5,684 nt of DNA from UBA652 sp964598235 (lineage in GTDB: Bacteria; Pseudomonadota; Gammaproteobacteria; Nitrosococcales; Methylophagaceae). The DNA lies in contig CAZRAY010000077.1 in the NCBI GenBank assembly GCA_964598235.1, positions 1 to 5,684 on the forward strand, written 5' to 3'. The notes beneath the pieces are model-generated. The model searched no databases and was not told the DNA's origin. It saw only the letters and a program-made list of their open reading frames with translations. The number at the start of each line of letters is the position of its first letter. Position 1 is the stretch's first letter. A program made the position numbers and the translations under genes. This document shows, one piece after another, positions 1 through 5,684 of the stretch.

Positions 1-199
1 TCCAGGCCATGATCAGCGTTATGCGATTGATGCGAGCAAAATAGATAAAACATTAGGCTGGCAACCACAGGAAACTTTTGCCACAGGTTTGCGTCAGACT
101 GTGCAGTGGTATTTGGATAATGTGGATTGGTGTGCGCAGGTATTAGATGGCAGCTACCAGACACAACGATTAGGCTTAAAAGGCGATAATAATGGATAA
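1..199 (+). CDS. rfbB: dTDP-glucose 4,6-dehydratase, C-terminal end (partial)
   Basis: Only the last 65 codons are inside the window, read in the frame that starts at base 2 and ends at TAA 197-199. RfbB (RmlB) is a cytoplasmic NAD+-dependent short-chain dehydrogenase/reductase that converts dTDP-glucose to dTDP-4-keto-6-deoxyglucose, the second step of dTDP-rhamnose synthesis. The visible part begins with PGHDQRYAIDASKI, the nucleotide-sugar-binding segment typical of this family near its C-terminus. It continues with TLGWQPQ and TGLRQTVQWYLDN, the usual terminal helix. The last eight bases overlap the start of rfbA, which fits a rhamnose operon. The Rossmann domain and the active-site YxxxK lie upstream of the window, so intactness cannot be judged. 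Other NDP-sugar dehydratases share some of this tail, but the neighbours rfbA, rfbC and rfbD make the assignment firm. Confidence 0.93.
   Translation, partial: PGHDQRYAIDASKIDKTLGWQPQETFATGLRQTVQWYLDNVDWCAQVLDGSYQTQRLGLKGDNNG
178..183 (+). promoter_or_regulatory. Ribosome binding site of rfbA
   Basis: AAAAGG lies inside the last codons of rfbB, eight bases before the ATG at 192. It supports that start codon and shows that rfbA translation can begin before the rfbB stop has been passed. Confidence 0.55.
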
Positions 200-1076
200 A
201 CGGAAAGGGATTATTTTGGCAGGCGGTTCGGGTACGCGTCTTTATCCCTTGACCAAGCCAATTTGTAAGCAGTTATTACCCGTTTATGACAAACCGATGA
301 TTTATTATCCACTATCGACGCTGATGCTAGCTGGAATGCGTGATATTTGTATTATTTCCACGCCACAAGATACGCCGCGACTAGAAATGTTGCTCGGTAA
401 TGGGCATCAATGGGGGATTAATCTAACGTATGTGGTGCAAGCAGAGCCGGCTGGAATTGCGCAAGCTTTTCCTTTAACCCGCGATTTTATTGGCAACGAT
501 CCGAGTGCTTTAATTTTAGGTGATAATTTATTTTATGGCCATGAAATGGATAAGATGATGATTGATGCGAGTGCGCGCGATACTGGCGCCACTGTGTTTG
601 CTTATCATGTCAACAACCCAAAAGAGTATGGCGTAGTCGAATTTGATGATGTAGGTAAGGCGATTAGCTTAGCGGAAAAACCGGCTGAACCTAAATCTAA
701 CTATGCTGTAACGGGGCTTTATTTTTATGATAATCAGGTGTTGGATATTGCAGATAATTTGCAGCCTTCAGCACGCGGTGAATTAGAAATAACGGATGTG
801 AATCAGCATTATCTTGCACTCGAACAATTGGAAGTAGATGTGATGGGGCGCGGCATGATTTGGCTGGATACGGGCACCCATGATGCCTTGTTAGAAGCAG
901 GTACCTTAGTGCAAGATATTGAACGTCGACAAGGCCTGAAAATACTCTGTCCAGAAGAAGTGGCTTACCGAAGCGGCTATATTGATGCGGCGGAATTAGA
1001 AGCCTTAGCAGCGCCTTTATTAAAAAGTGGTTATGGGGCCTATTTAATGCAGATCTTAACGGACAAAGTGTATTAA
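192..1076 (+). CDS. rfbA: Glucose-1-phosphate thymidylyltransferase
   Basis: RfbA (RmlA) joins dTTP and glucose-1-phosphate to give dTDP-glucose and pyrophosphate. It is the first and usually feedback-controlled step of dTDP-L-rhamnose synthesis, and it acts in the cytoplasm as a tetramer. The 294-residue protein has the family's normal length and all its landmarks. The nucleotide-binding loop GGSGTRLYPLT is at residues 11-21, with K26 in KQLLP. GDN contains D111, a presumed Mg2+ ligand. EKP contains K163, VTGLYFYD is at 173-180, RGELEITDVN at 195-204, and WLDTGTH at 224-230 with the second presumed metal ligand D226. The ATG at 192 is preferred because an AAAAGG motif lies eight bases before it and MDKRKGIILAGG matches the usual family N-terminus. 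The gene overlaps the rfbB end by 8 bp and is followed by rfbC after 9 bp. RffH, the enterobacterial common antigen paralogue, catalyses the same reaction; the rhamnose gene context favours RfbA. Confidence 0.97.
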   Translation: MDKRKGIILAGGSGTRLYPLTKPICKQLLPVYDKPMIYYPLSTLMLAGMRDICIISTPQDTPRLEMLLGNGHQWGINLTYVVQAEPAGIAQAFPLTRDFIGNDPSALILGDNLFYGHEMDKMMIDASARDTGATVFAYHVNNPKEYGVVEFDDVGKAISLAEKPAEPKSNYAVTGLYFYDNQVLDIADNLQPSARGELEITDVNQHYLALEQLEVDVMGRGMIWLDTGTHDALLEAGTLVQDIERRQGLKILCPEEVAYRSGYIDAAELEALAAPLLKSGYGAYLMQILTDKVY

Positions 1077-1085
1077 AATGGCAGC

Positions 1086-1631
1086 ATGAAAATTATTGAT
1101 ACCGCGATTGCGGATGTGAAAATATTAGAGCCACGAGTATTTGGTGATACGCGTGGTTTTTTTATGGAAAGTTATAACCAAAAAACCTTGCGTGCGTTGA
1201 TAGGTCAAGATGTGAACTTTGTGCAGGATAACCATTCGCGTTCATCGCAAAATATTTTGCGGGGCCTGCATTATCAGATCCAGCAACCGCAAGATAAATT
1301 AGTGCGGGTCGTGGCGGGTGAAGTATTTGATGTGGCAGTAGATTTACGTCGCAGTTCGGCGACATTTGGTCAATGGGTCGGTGCGATCTTGTCTGCTGAG
1401 AATCAACATCAGCTATGGGTGCCTGCTGGGTTTGCTCATGGCTTTGTCGTATTGAGTGAAACCGCGGATTTTGTGTATAAAACAACAGATTATTATGCGC
1501 CTGAGCATGAGCGTTGCTTACGCTGGGATGATCCTACTGTGGGCATTGATTGGCCACATGAAGGTGCAGCCTTATTATCAGATAAAGATAAATTAGGCTT
1601 AGATCTCGCAGATGTGGATACCTTTGCTTAA
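1086..1631 (+). CDS. rfbC: dTDP-4-dehydrorhamnose 3,5-epimerase
   Basis: RfbC (RmlC) inverts C3 and C5 of dTDP-4-keto-6-deoxyglucose, giving dTDP-4-keto-L-rhamnose, the third pathway step. It is a cofactor-free cytoplasmic dimer with a cupin jelly-roll fold. At 181 residues it has the standard length. Visible family motifs are GDTRGFFMESY (residues 20-30), QDNHSRS (47-53), ILRGLHYQ (57-64) with the catalytic base H62, DKLVRV with K71, GEVFDVAVDLR (78-88), WVPAGFAHGF (111-120), and YKTTDYY with the presumed acid Y131. An LSDKD segment holds D168, the likely partner of H62 in the catalytic dyad. The start lies 9 bp after the rfbA stop and lacks an obvious Shine-Dalgarno sequence, so translation probably depends on ribosomes arriving from rfbA. 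The stop TAA shares its last base with the ATG of rfbD. No defect is apparent. Confidence 0.97.
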   Translation: MKIIDTAIADVKILEPRVFGDTRGFFMESYNQKTLRALIGQDVNFVQDNHSRSSQNILRGLHYQIQQPQDKLVRVVAGEVFDVAVDLRRSSATFGQWVGAILSAENQHQLWVPAGFAHGFVVLSETADFVYKTTDYYAPEHERCLRWDDPTVGIDWPHEGAALLSDKDKLGLDLADVDTFA

Positions 1632-2500
1632 TGCGAATTTTACTAAGTGGTGCAAATGGACAAGTAGGCTGGGAATGCCAACGCCACTTTGCAGCTTTGG
1701 GCGAGATTATTGCTTTAGATCGTCAGCAACTTGATTTAGAAAACATTCCTGAACTCCGTAATACAATTCAACAATTTAAGCCCGGCTTAATCGTCAATGC
1801 CGCTGCATATACTGCGGTAGATAAAGCAGAAAATGAGCCTGAACGAGCCATGATGATCAATGCATTGGCACCTGCTGCAATGGCAGAAGAAGCCGTGAAG
1901 CTTAATATTCCACTCATTCATTATTCAACGGATTATGTGTTTGATGGCGAAGCCCAACAACCTTGGCGAGAACAAGATACGCCTAATCCTCAAAATGTCT
2001 ATGGCAAAACGAAGCTAGCCGGTGAGTTAGCAATTGCAGAAACAGGTGTAGCACATCTTATTTTGAGAACCAGCTGGGTAGTGGGCGCAAGAGGCCATAA
2101 CTTTTTACTCACGATGAGGCGATTGGCAACAGAGCGCGATAAGGTGTCTGTTGTAAACGATCAATTTGGTGCGCCAACATGGAGTGCTGATTTAGCCGAT
2201 ATCACCGCAAAAATCATCGCACAGGGAATTGACCAAATTGCAGATAAATCAGGTGTCTATCATCTCACATCAGCAGGCGAGACAAGTTGGCATGGTGTTG
2301 CAGCCGTTATTTTTGAGGCATTAAAACGGCAAGGCGAGCAGGTTGCTACGCTAACCGCTATCCCAAGTAGTGAATATCCCATGCCAGCAGTGCGGCCAGT
2401 TTATTCTTGTTTGAATAATGACAAGTTGAAAGCAGCATTTAATGTTGAAATTGGACATTGGGAAGAACGTATACAGAAGCTAATGCAAGAATTAGATTAA
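1631..2500 (+). CDS. rfbD: dTDP-4-dehydrorhamnose reductase
   Basis: RfbD (RmlD) reduces dTDP-4-keto-L-rhamnose to dTDP-L-rhamnose with NAD(P)H, completing the donor sugar. It is a soluble extended short-chain dehydrogenase/reductase. The 289-residue protein is of usual size. The N-terminal Rossmann motif SGANGQVG (residues 6-13) carries the GxxGxxG glycines. NAAAYTAVDKAE (56-67) is the family signature. STDYVFDG (99-106) precedes the active-site pair Y124 and K128 in VYGKTK, and RTSWV is at 146-150. FGAPTW (179-184) and RPVYS (255-259) belong to the substrate-binding half. The ATG overlaps the rfbC stop as TAATG and no strong ribosome site precedes it, so translational coupling is likely. 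It is the last gene of the rhamnose unit; the next gene lies on the other strand 28 bp away. Confidence 0.97.
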   Translation: MRILLSGANGQVGWECQRHFAALGEIIALDRQQLDLENIPELRNTIQQFKPGLIVNAAAYTAVDKAENEPERAMMINALAPAAMAEEAVKLNIPLIHYSTDYVFDGEAQQPWREQDTPNPQNVYGKTKLAGELAIAETGVAHLILRTSWVVGARGHNFLLTMRRLATERDKVSVVNDQFGAPTWSADLADITAKIIAQGIDQIADKSGVYHLTSAGETSWHGVAAVIFEALKRQGEQVATLTAIPSSEYPMPAVRPVYSCLNNDKLKAAFNVEIGHWEERIQKLMQELD

Positions 2501-2501
2501 A

Positions 2502-2520
2502 GGCTACAAAAAATATAGCC
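2502..2520. terminator. Weak hairpin in the convergent gene junction
   Basis: GGCTA at 2502-2506 and TAGCC at 2516-2520 form a 5-bp inverted repeat with a 9-base A-rich spacer, directly after the rfbD stop. Read on the - strand, a G-U pair can extend the stem to six, and TTTAAT follows. It is the only candidate terminator between the two convergent units. The stem is short and no run of T follows on the + strand, so efficient intrinsic termination is doubtful in either direction. Confidence 0.3.
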
Positions 2521-2528
2521 AGTTAAAA

Positions 2529-2948
2529 CTACTTTATATATTTCAAGAAAACCAGACCGTTTACGAGTCCTCCTAGACTACCAGCCAGAGCTAACCATAG
2601 AAAACCTTGTAGTGTTTCTACGTTGAAAAACACAGTGGAAGCAATGCTTAGATATAAACCACCTAATGCTATTGCACCAACTAGGATGAGTTTTTTACTT
2701 AGTACGTTATATTTTTTTGCAATGAGGTATGAGGGTAGCCCTAAAATAAATGTAGGGACACTAGATACTAACGCTGAAAAGTAACTATACATTGCGCCTG
2801 CATATATGAATCCAATCCAACCGTTATCATATTTTCCATAACTAATGAGTTCCGAAACTAGGAGAATGAAGCCACCTGTTACATATAGAACGAATACCAA
2901 GAGAGGTATGAATAATGATGACATCGCAATTGCTTTGAATATTTTCAT
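2529..2948 (-). CDS. Small four-helix membrane protein of unknown function
   Basis: I do not recognise this 139-residue protein. It is strongly hydrophobic, with about four predicted membrane segments near residues 8-34, 50-72, 87-108 and 114-136. A short polar stretch (SELISYGKYDNGW, 32-44) lies between the first two, and a basic loop (AKKYNVLSKK, 77-86) between the second and third. The basic loop and the KYIK end suggest a cytoplasmic side by the positive-inside rule. Several glycine-rich helix motifs occur, for example AGSLGGLVNG at 122-131. There are no cysteines, histidines or recognisable catalytic motifs. The ATG lies 4 bp after the large TRAP permease stop, with AGGGA about ten bases upstream inside that gene, so cotranslation is plausible. 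By hand count the gene is about 36% GC, visibly lower than the permease genes, which hints at separate origin. It could be a transporter accessory or an unrelated passenger. Confidence 0.75.
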   Translation of the reverse strand: MKIFKAIAMSSLFIPLLVFVLYVTGGFILLVSELISYGKYDNGWIGFIYAGAMYSYFSALVSSVPTFILGLPSYLIAKKYNVLSKKLILVGAIALGGLYLSIASTVFFNVETLQGFLWLALAGSLGGLVNGLVFLKYIK

Positions 2949-2952
2949 TCCG

Positions 2953-4266
2953 CTAAAATCCCTGCAGCTGATCCATCCAATTAGGCAACCAGAGTGCTAT
3001 TTTAGGAAAGGCGATCAGCAATCCCAATACCAAAACTTGAATTGCCACAAATGGCATAATCCCTTTGTAGATAGATTGTAATTTGAGCGAGGGTGGGGCG
3101 CTGGCTTTGAGATAGAATAAGGAAAAGCCAAACGGGGGTGTGAGAAATGAAGTTTGTAGGTTAATCGCGATAAGCAAAGCGAACCACAGTGGGTCGATGC
3201 CGAGATGAATGGCAACCGGTGCAATAATCGGTACCACGATAAAACAAATCTCAATGAAATCTAAAAAGAAACCGAGAATAAAAATCATCAGCATGCTGAG
3301 TAATAAGAATGTCCATTTTCCACCGGGCAAGCTATTAAAGAATTCTAAAATTAAATTGTCACCGCCCATGCCGCGGAATACCAAACCAAAGGCGGTCGCG
3401 CCGATTAAGATTAGGAATACCATGCTGGTTAAGCGGGTTGTTTGTTGCATGGCTTGTTGTAATTTATCTAGGCTTAATCGGCGGTGGCCGAGTGCCAGCA
3501 GCATTGCACCAAGCGCGCCTACAGCGGCCGATTCTGTCGGAGAGGCGATACCAAAGAAAATAGAACCCAATACAGCTAATACCAACGTTAGTGGCGGTAA
3601 TAGGCTTTTAATTACTTTGCGTGCAAGCTGATTATCTTGCACCATCGGAATCGCAGGCGCCATCTCAGGATGTCGCCATGCGATAAATGCAATATAAGCG
3701 ATATAGGCGCTCACTAATAACAAACCTGGCACCGCAGCGGCCACAAACAGCTGACCAACGGGCACCCCAATCACATCGCCTAATAAAATCAAGATAATGC
3801 TTGGGGGAATAATTTGCCCTAGGGTGCCTGAGGCTGCAATGGTGCCGCTGGCGAGGCTAGGGGAATAATTGTGTTTCAGCATGGCAGGCAGAGCGATAAC
3901 CGCCATGGTGACCACAGACGCACCGACCACGCCAGTTGTCGCCGCTAATAACGCGCCGACTAAGACTACTGAAATCGCCAAACCACCTCGGATGCGGCCA
4001 AATAGCTGCCCCATGGTTTCCAGCAAATCTTCTGCCAAGCCTGATTTTTCTAGAATCACCCCCATGAATACAAACAAAGGCACTGCCAACAAAGTGAAAT
4101 TGGTCATAATGCCCCAAATTCGTAGGGGTAATAGATTGAAGAAATCTAAGCCAAGGAAAATACTACCAAAGGCTAATGCCACCGCGCCTAATGTAAAGGC
4201 AACAGGGAATCCTGCCAATAGCAAAATGAACAATACGGCGAACATCACAATGGCCCAGATTTCCAT
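2953..4266 (-). CDS. dctM: TRAP transporter large permease (DctM/FcbT3 type)
   Basis: This is the large membrane subunit of a tripartite ATP-independent periplasmic transporter, which imports organic acids across the inner membrane driven by an ion gradient (usually Na+). At 437 residues it has the normal length, with roughly a dozen hydrophobic segments throughout. Visible family motifs are AVPLFVFMGVILEKSGLAED (61-80), FGRIRGGLAIS (89-99), TTGVVGASVVTM (110-121), SGTLGQIIPPS (146-156), ASPTESAAVGALGA (241-254), and LQTSFLTPPFGFSLFYL (370-386). The LEKSG, GRIRGG and LLGDVIG segments resemble the subgroup annotated as mannitol/chloroaromatic or 2-oxo-acid TRAP systems (FcbT3, TakM-like), but the substrate cannot be read from the permease. 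The ATG overlaps the small permease stop as TAATG, and AAAGGA stands eight bases before it. No solute-binding protein gene is in the window. The symbol is a family label, not evidence for C4-dicarboxylates. Confidence 0.94.
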   Translation of the reverse strand: MEIWAIVMFAVLFILLLAGFPVAFTLGAVALAFGSIFLGLDFFNLLPLRIWGIMTNFTLLAVPLFVFMGVILEKSGLAEDLLETMGQLFGRIRGGLAISVVLVGALLAATTGVVGASVVTMAVIALPAMLKHNYSPSLASGTIAASGTLGQIIPPSIILILLGDVIGVPVGQLFVAAAVPGLLLVSAYIAYIAFIAWRHPEMAPAIPMVQDNQLARKVIKSLLPPLTLVLAVLGSIFFGIASPTESAAVGALGAMLLALGHRRLSLDKLQQAMQQTTRLTSMVFLILIGATAFGLVFRGMGGDNLILEFFNSLPGGKWTFLLLSMLMIFILGFFLDFIEICFIVVPIIAPVAIHLGIDPLWFALLIAINLQTSFLTPPFGFSLFYLKASAPPSLKLQSIYKGIMPFVAIQVLVLGLLIAFPKIALWLPNWMDQLQGF

Positions 4267-4820
4267 TAATCTGTTCCTTTCAGCGCAAGGGCATGTCGTA
4301 AGGTATTCGCGATTCCTTGCAATATCAGCAAGGCAAAGCCCACTAAAATGCTGCCTTTTAAGATAAAGCGATAGGGCAAGCCACCAGGATCGGGTGAGGC
4401 TTCTTTATAAAAGTAGGCATTCTCAATAAAAGGCCAGCTGGTGATGAGGATTAAAATGCAAAAGGGGAGTAATAAGAAAAGTCCACCCAATAGATTCACC
4501 CAATGGCGTTGCCGATCAGAAACAAAGCGACTATTGAGCAATACATCGACGCGCACATGCTCATCGTGTTTCAGTGTATAGGCTGCGCCGAGGAGAAAAA
4601 TGAGCGCGAATAAATGCCATTCTAATTCCTGCAAGGCAATCGAACCTTGGTGGAAAAAATAACGCATGGCCACGTCATAACAAACCAATAAGACTAAGGC
4701 TAATACCAACCAAGCGGTGAGTTTACCTGTCCACTCGATAAAGCTATCAATCGCCTGAATAAAACGGTTTATGCCATTCACCACGGAGCTTTCATCTACC
4801 ATGGAGCCTTTATTTACCAT
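4266..4820 (-). CDS. dctQ: TRAP transporter small permease (DctQ/FcbT2 type)
   Basis: This is the small four-helix subunit that partners the large permease encoded just downstream and completes the membrane part of a TRAP importer. The 184-residue protein shows hydrophobic segments near 34-52, 64-84, 107-130 and 153-174. DctQ landmarks are ALQELEWHLFALIFLLGAAY (62-81), then HDEHVRVDVL (85-94), the most typical motif of the family. SPDPGGLPYRFILK (142-155) is characteristic of the FcbT2/TakQ-like branch. The start is uncertain. The first ATG (4818-4820) overlaps the ttcA end by 7 bp but has no clear ribosome site. A second in-frame ATG at residue 7 (4800-4802) is preceded by AAAGG and would give 178 residues starting 11 bp after the ttcA stop. 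The gene is tightly packed between ttcA and the large permease and is surely cotranscribed. Confidence 0.93.
   Translation of the reverse strand: MVNKGSMVDESSVVNGINRFIQAIDSFIEWTGKLTAWLVLALVLLVCYDVAMRYFFHQGSIALQELEWHLFALIFLLGAAYTLKHDEHVRVDVLLNSRFVSDRQRHWVNLLGGLFLLLPFCILILITSWPFIENAYFYKEASPDPGGLPYRFILKGSILVGFALLILQGIANTLRHALALKGTD
4275..4280 (-). promoter_or_regulatory. Ribosome binding site of the large TRAP permease gene
   Basis: On the - strand AAAGGA precedes the ATG at 4264-4266 by eight bases, inside the end of the small permease gene. It fixes the large permease start and allows independent initiation in addition to stop-start coupling. Confidence 0.65.
4807..4811 (-). promoter_or_regulatory. 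Possible ribosome binding site for the inner dctQ start
   Basis: On the - strand AAAGG lies four bases before the second in-frame ATG (4800-4802) of the small permease gene. The spacing is short but usable. The first ATG, 18 bp upstream, has no comparable motif, so this site argues for the shorter protein. Confidence 0.35.
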
Positions 4821-5653
4821 GGTACGGGTGCATCACTAAAATCAAAATCAGGAATGGGATCGCGTTTGCCTTCTAGATTTTTAAAATCAAATAAGTCGCC
4901 ATCCGCCATTTGCGAAGGCGAGATGTTTTGTAAGCTCCGAAAAATGTTTTCCACCCGCCCAGGTTGTTCTTTATCCCATATTTGCAACATCTGCTTGATA
5001 TTCTGGCGTTGCATATTGGGTTGTGAGCCACAGAGATTACACGGGATGATCGGAAATTCACGAATTTCTGCATAGCGTTCGATATCGGATTCTTTTGTGT
5101 AGGCCAATGGGCGAATTAGGATGTTTTGCTTGTCATCGCTGAGTAGCTTAGGGGGCATCGCTTTAATCTTGCTGCCGAAAAACATATTAAGAAATAGCGT
5201 TTCGATAATATCATCGCGATGATGGCCTAACGCAATCTTAGTCACCCCATTATCGCGTGCAAAGCCATAAAGTGCGCCGCGACGTAGGCGAGAGCAGATC
5301 CCACAGGTTGTTTTGCCTTCAGGCACGCGCGCTTGCACTTGGCTATAGGTATCTTCTTCAATAATATGAAAAGGCACGCCCAGTTCGGATAAATAATTAG
5401 GCAAAATATCTTCAGGGAAACCGGGTTGTTTTTGGTCGAGATTCACTGCGAGAATATCGAAATTAATTGGCGCATGTTCTTTGAGATGCAGCAAGATATC
5501 GAGCAGGGTATAGCTGTCTTTGCCACCCGAGAGACACACCATAATTTTATCGCCATCTTGGATCATATCGTAATCCGCAATCGCTTGGCCAACCGTGCGG
5601 CGCAGACGCTTGCGGAGCTTGTTGTATTCGTAGATGTCTTTTTGGGCTGTCAT
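4814..5653 (-). CDS. ttcA: tRNA 2-thiocytidine(32) synthetase, iron-sulfur PP-loop enzyme
   Basis: TtcA adenylates C2 of cytidine 32 in the anticodon loop of certain tRNAs and replaces its oxygen with sulfur, using ATP and a [4Fe-4S] cluster; it is cytoplasmic. The 279-residue protein carries the ATP pyrophosphatase loop SGGKDS at 42-47 and VNLDQKQPGFPE at 70-81. It also has TTCGICSRLRRG (115-126), GHHRDD (143-148) and PCNLCGSQPNMQRQ (204-217). C117, C120 and C208 align with the three cluster-binding cysteines of E. coli TtcA (C122, C125, C213 as I recall them). It is about 30 residues shorter than the E. coli protein, mainly in the variable C-terminal tail, so it should be intact. The ATG at 5651-5653 fits the family N-terminus (YNKLRKRLRRTVGQAI) but has no Shine-Dalgarno; a TATAAT box lies nine bases upstream. 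Its end overlaps the small TRAP permease gene by 7 bp if the first ATG of that gene is used. Confidence 0.97.
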   Translation of the reverse strand: MTAQKDIYEYNKLRKRLRRTVGQAIADYDMIQDGDKIMVCLSGGKDSYTLLDILLHLKEHAPINFDILAVNLDQKQPGFPEDILPNYLSELGVPFHIIEEDTYSQVQARVPEGKTTCGICSRLRRGALYGFARDNGVTKIALGHHRDDIIETLFLNMFFGSKIKAMPPKLLSDDKQNILIRPLAYTKESDIERYAEIREFPIIPCNLCGSQPNMQRQNIKQMLQIWDKEQPGRVENIFRSLQNISPSQMADGDLFDFKNLEGKRDPIPDFDFSDAPVPW

Positions 5654-5662
5654 AAGCGGGCT

Positions 5663-5668
5663 ATTATA
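5663..5668 (-). promoter_or_regulatory. Likely -10 box of the ttcA promoter
   Basis: Read on the - strand this is a perfect TATAAT, nine bases before the ttcA ATG. Transcription would start about seven bases further, within a few bases of the start codon, giving a nearly leaderless mRNA for ttcA and the TRAP genes. The matching -35 box would fall just beyond the window edge and cannot be checked. Confidence 0.55.
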
Positions 5669-5684
5669 ACGGAATAGACGGTTG

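Noticed and set aside
1078..1089. Three-codon frame ATG GCA GCA TGA whose stop overlaps the rfbC start (ATGA)
   Set aside because: It looks like a coupling minigene between rfbA and rfbC, but such a short frame arises easily by chance and has no ribosome site of its own.
1162..1485. Open frame of 107 codons on the - strand inside rfbC
   Set aside because: It is entirely antisense to a clear rfbC gene with conserved catalytic residues, and the translation shows no recognisable domain.
2845..3081. A 78-codon + strand frame bridging the dctM end and the small membrane protein gene
   Set aside because: It overlaps two - strand genes, has no ribosome site that I can see and no recognisable sequence.
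3209..4366. Long + strand open frames (3209-3631 and 3869-4366) opposite the TRAP permease genes
   Set aside because: Their translations are rich in Lys, Asn, Thr, Pro and Ala with no domain, as expected from the antisense of hydrophobic membrane-protein codons. The - strand genes carry the family motifs.
4814..5653. TtcA appearing truncated relative to the E. coli protein
   Set aside because: The missing residues lie at the variable ends. The ATP loop, the cluster cysteines and the GHHRDD motif are all present, so it is not a pseudogene.
1..5684. CRISPR arrays, tRNA genes, insertion-sequence ends, phage genes or toxin-antitoxin pairs
   Set aside because: Read by eye, no regularly spaced repeats, tRNA-like folds, terminal inverted repeats or transposase and toxin motifs were found; almost every base belongs to an assigned gene.

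Overview
The window looks like the chromosome of a gammaproteobacterium outside the Enterobacteriaceae, of moderate to low GC. The basis is a TtcA protein of the gammaproteobacterial type together with FcbT/TakP-type TRAP permeases; I cannot name the genus. Coding density is very high: the only gaps between genes are a few bases, plus 28 bp where the two transcription units meet head to head. No RNA gene, insertion sequence, CRISPR array or prophage signal was seen.

Left part (1-2500, + strand): the end of a dTDP-L-rhamnose biosynthesis operon in the order rfbB (3' end only), rfbA, rfbC, rfbD. These encode the four steps that turn glucose-1-phosphate and dTTP into dTDP-L-rhamnose. RfbA makes dTDP-glucose, RfbB dehydrates it, RfbC epimerises it at C3 and C5, and RfbD reduces it with NAD(P)H. 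The genes overlap or nearly touch (8-bp overlap, 9-bp gap, 1-bp TAATG overlap), so one transcript with coupled translation is likely. The product normally feeds O-antigen, capsule or other surface glycans, but no glycosyltransferase lies inside the window.

Right part (5668-2529, - strand): a second compact unit, ttcA, a TRAP small permease (DctQ type), a TRAP large permease (DctM type), then a small unrecognised four-helix membrane protein. ttcA encodes the iron-sulfur tRNA thiolase for 2-thiocytidine at position 32. A perfect TATAAT box lies only nine bases upstream of its ATG, which suggests a very short or leaderless mRNA. The permease genes follow with overlapping stop and start codons. 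No gene for the periplasmic solute-binding protein that such a transporter needs is present.

Most of the window is ordinary, well-known gene content. The parts worth a second look are the AT-rich orphan membrane protein at the end of the TRAP unit (2529-2948), the coupling of a TRAP permease pair without its binding protein to a tRNA-modification gene, and the start of ttcA. I found no convincing evidence of an undescribed multi-gene system.
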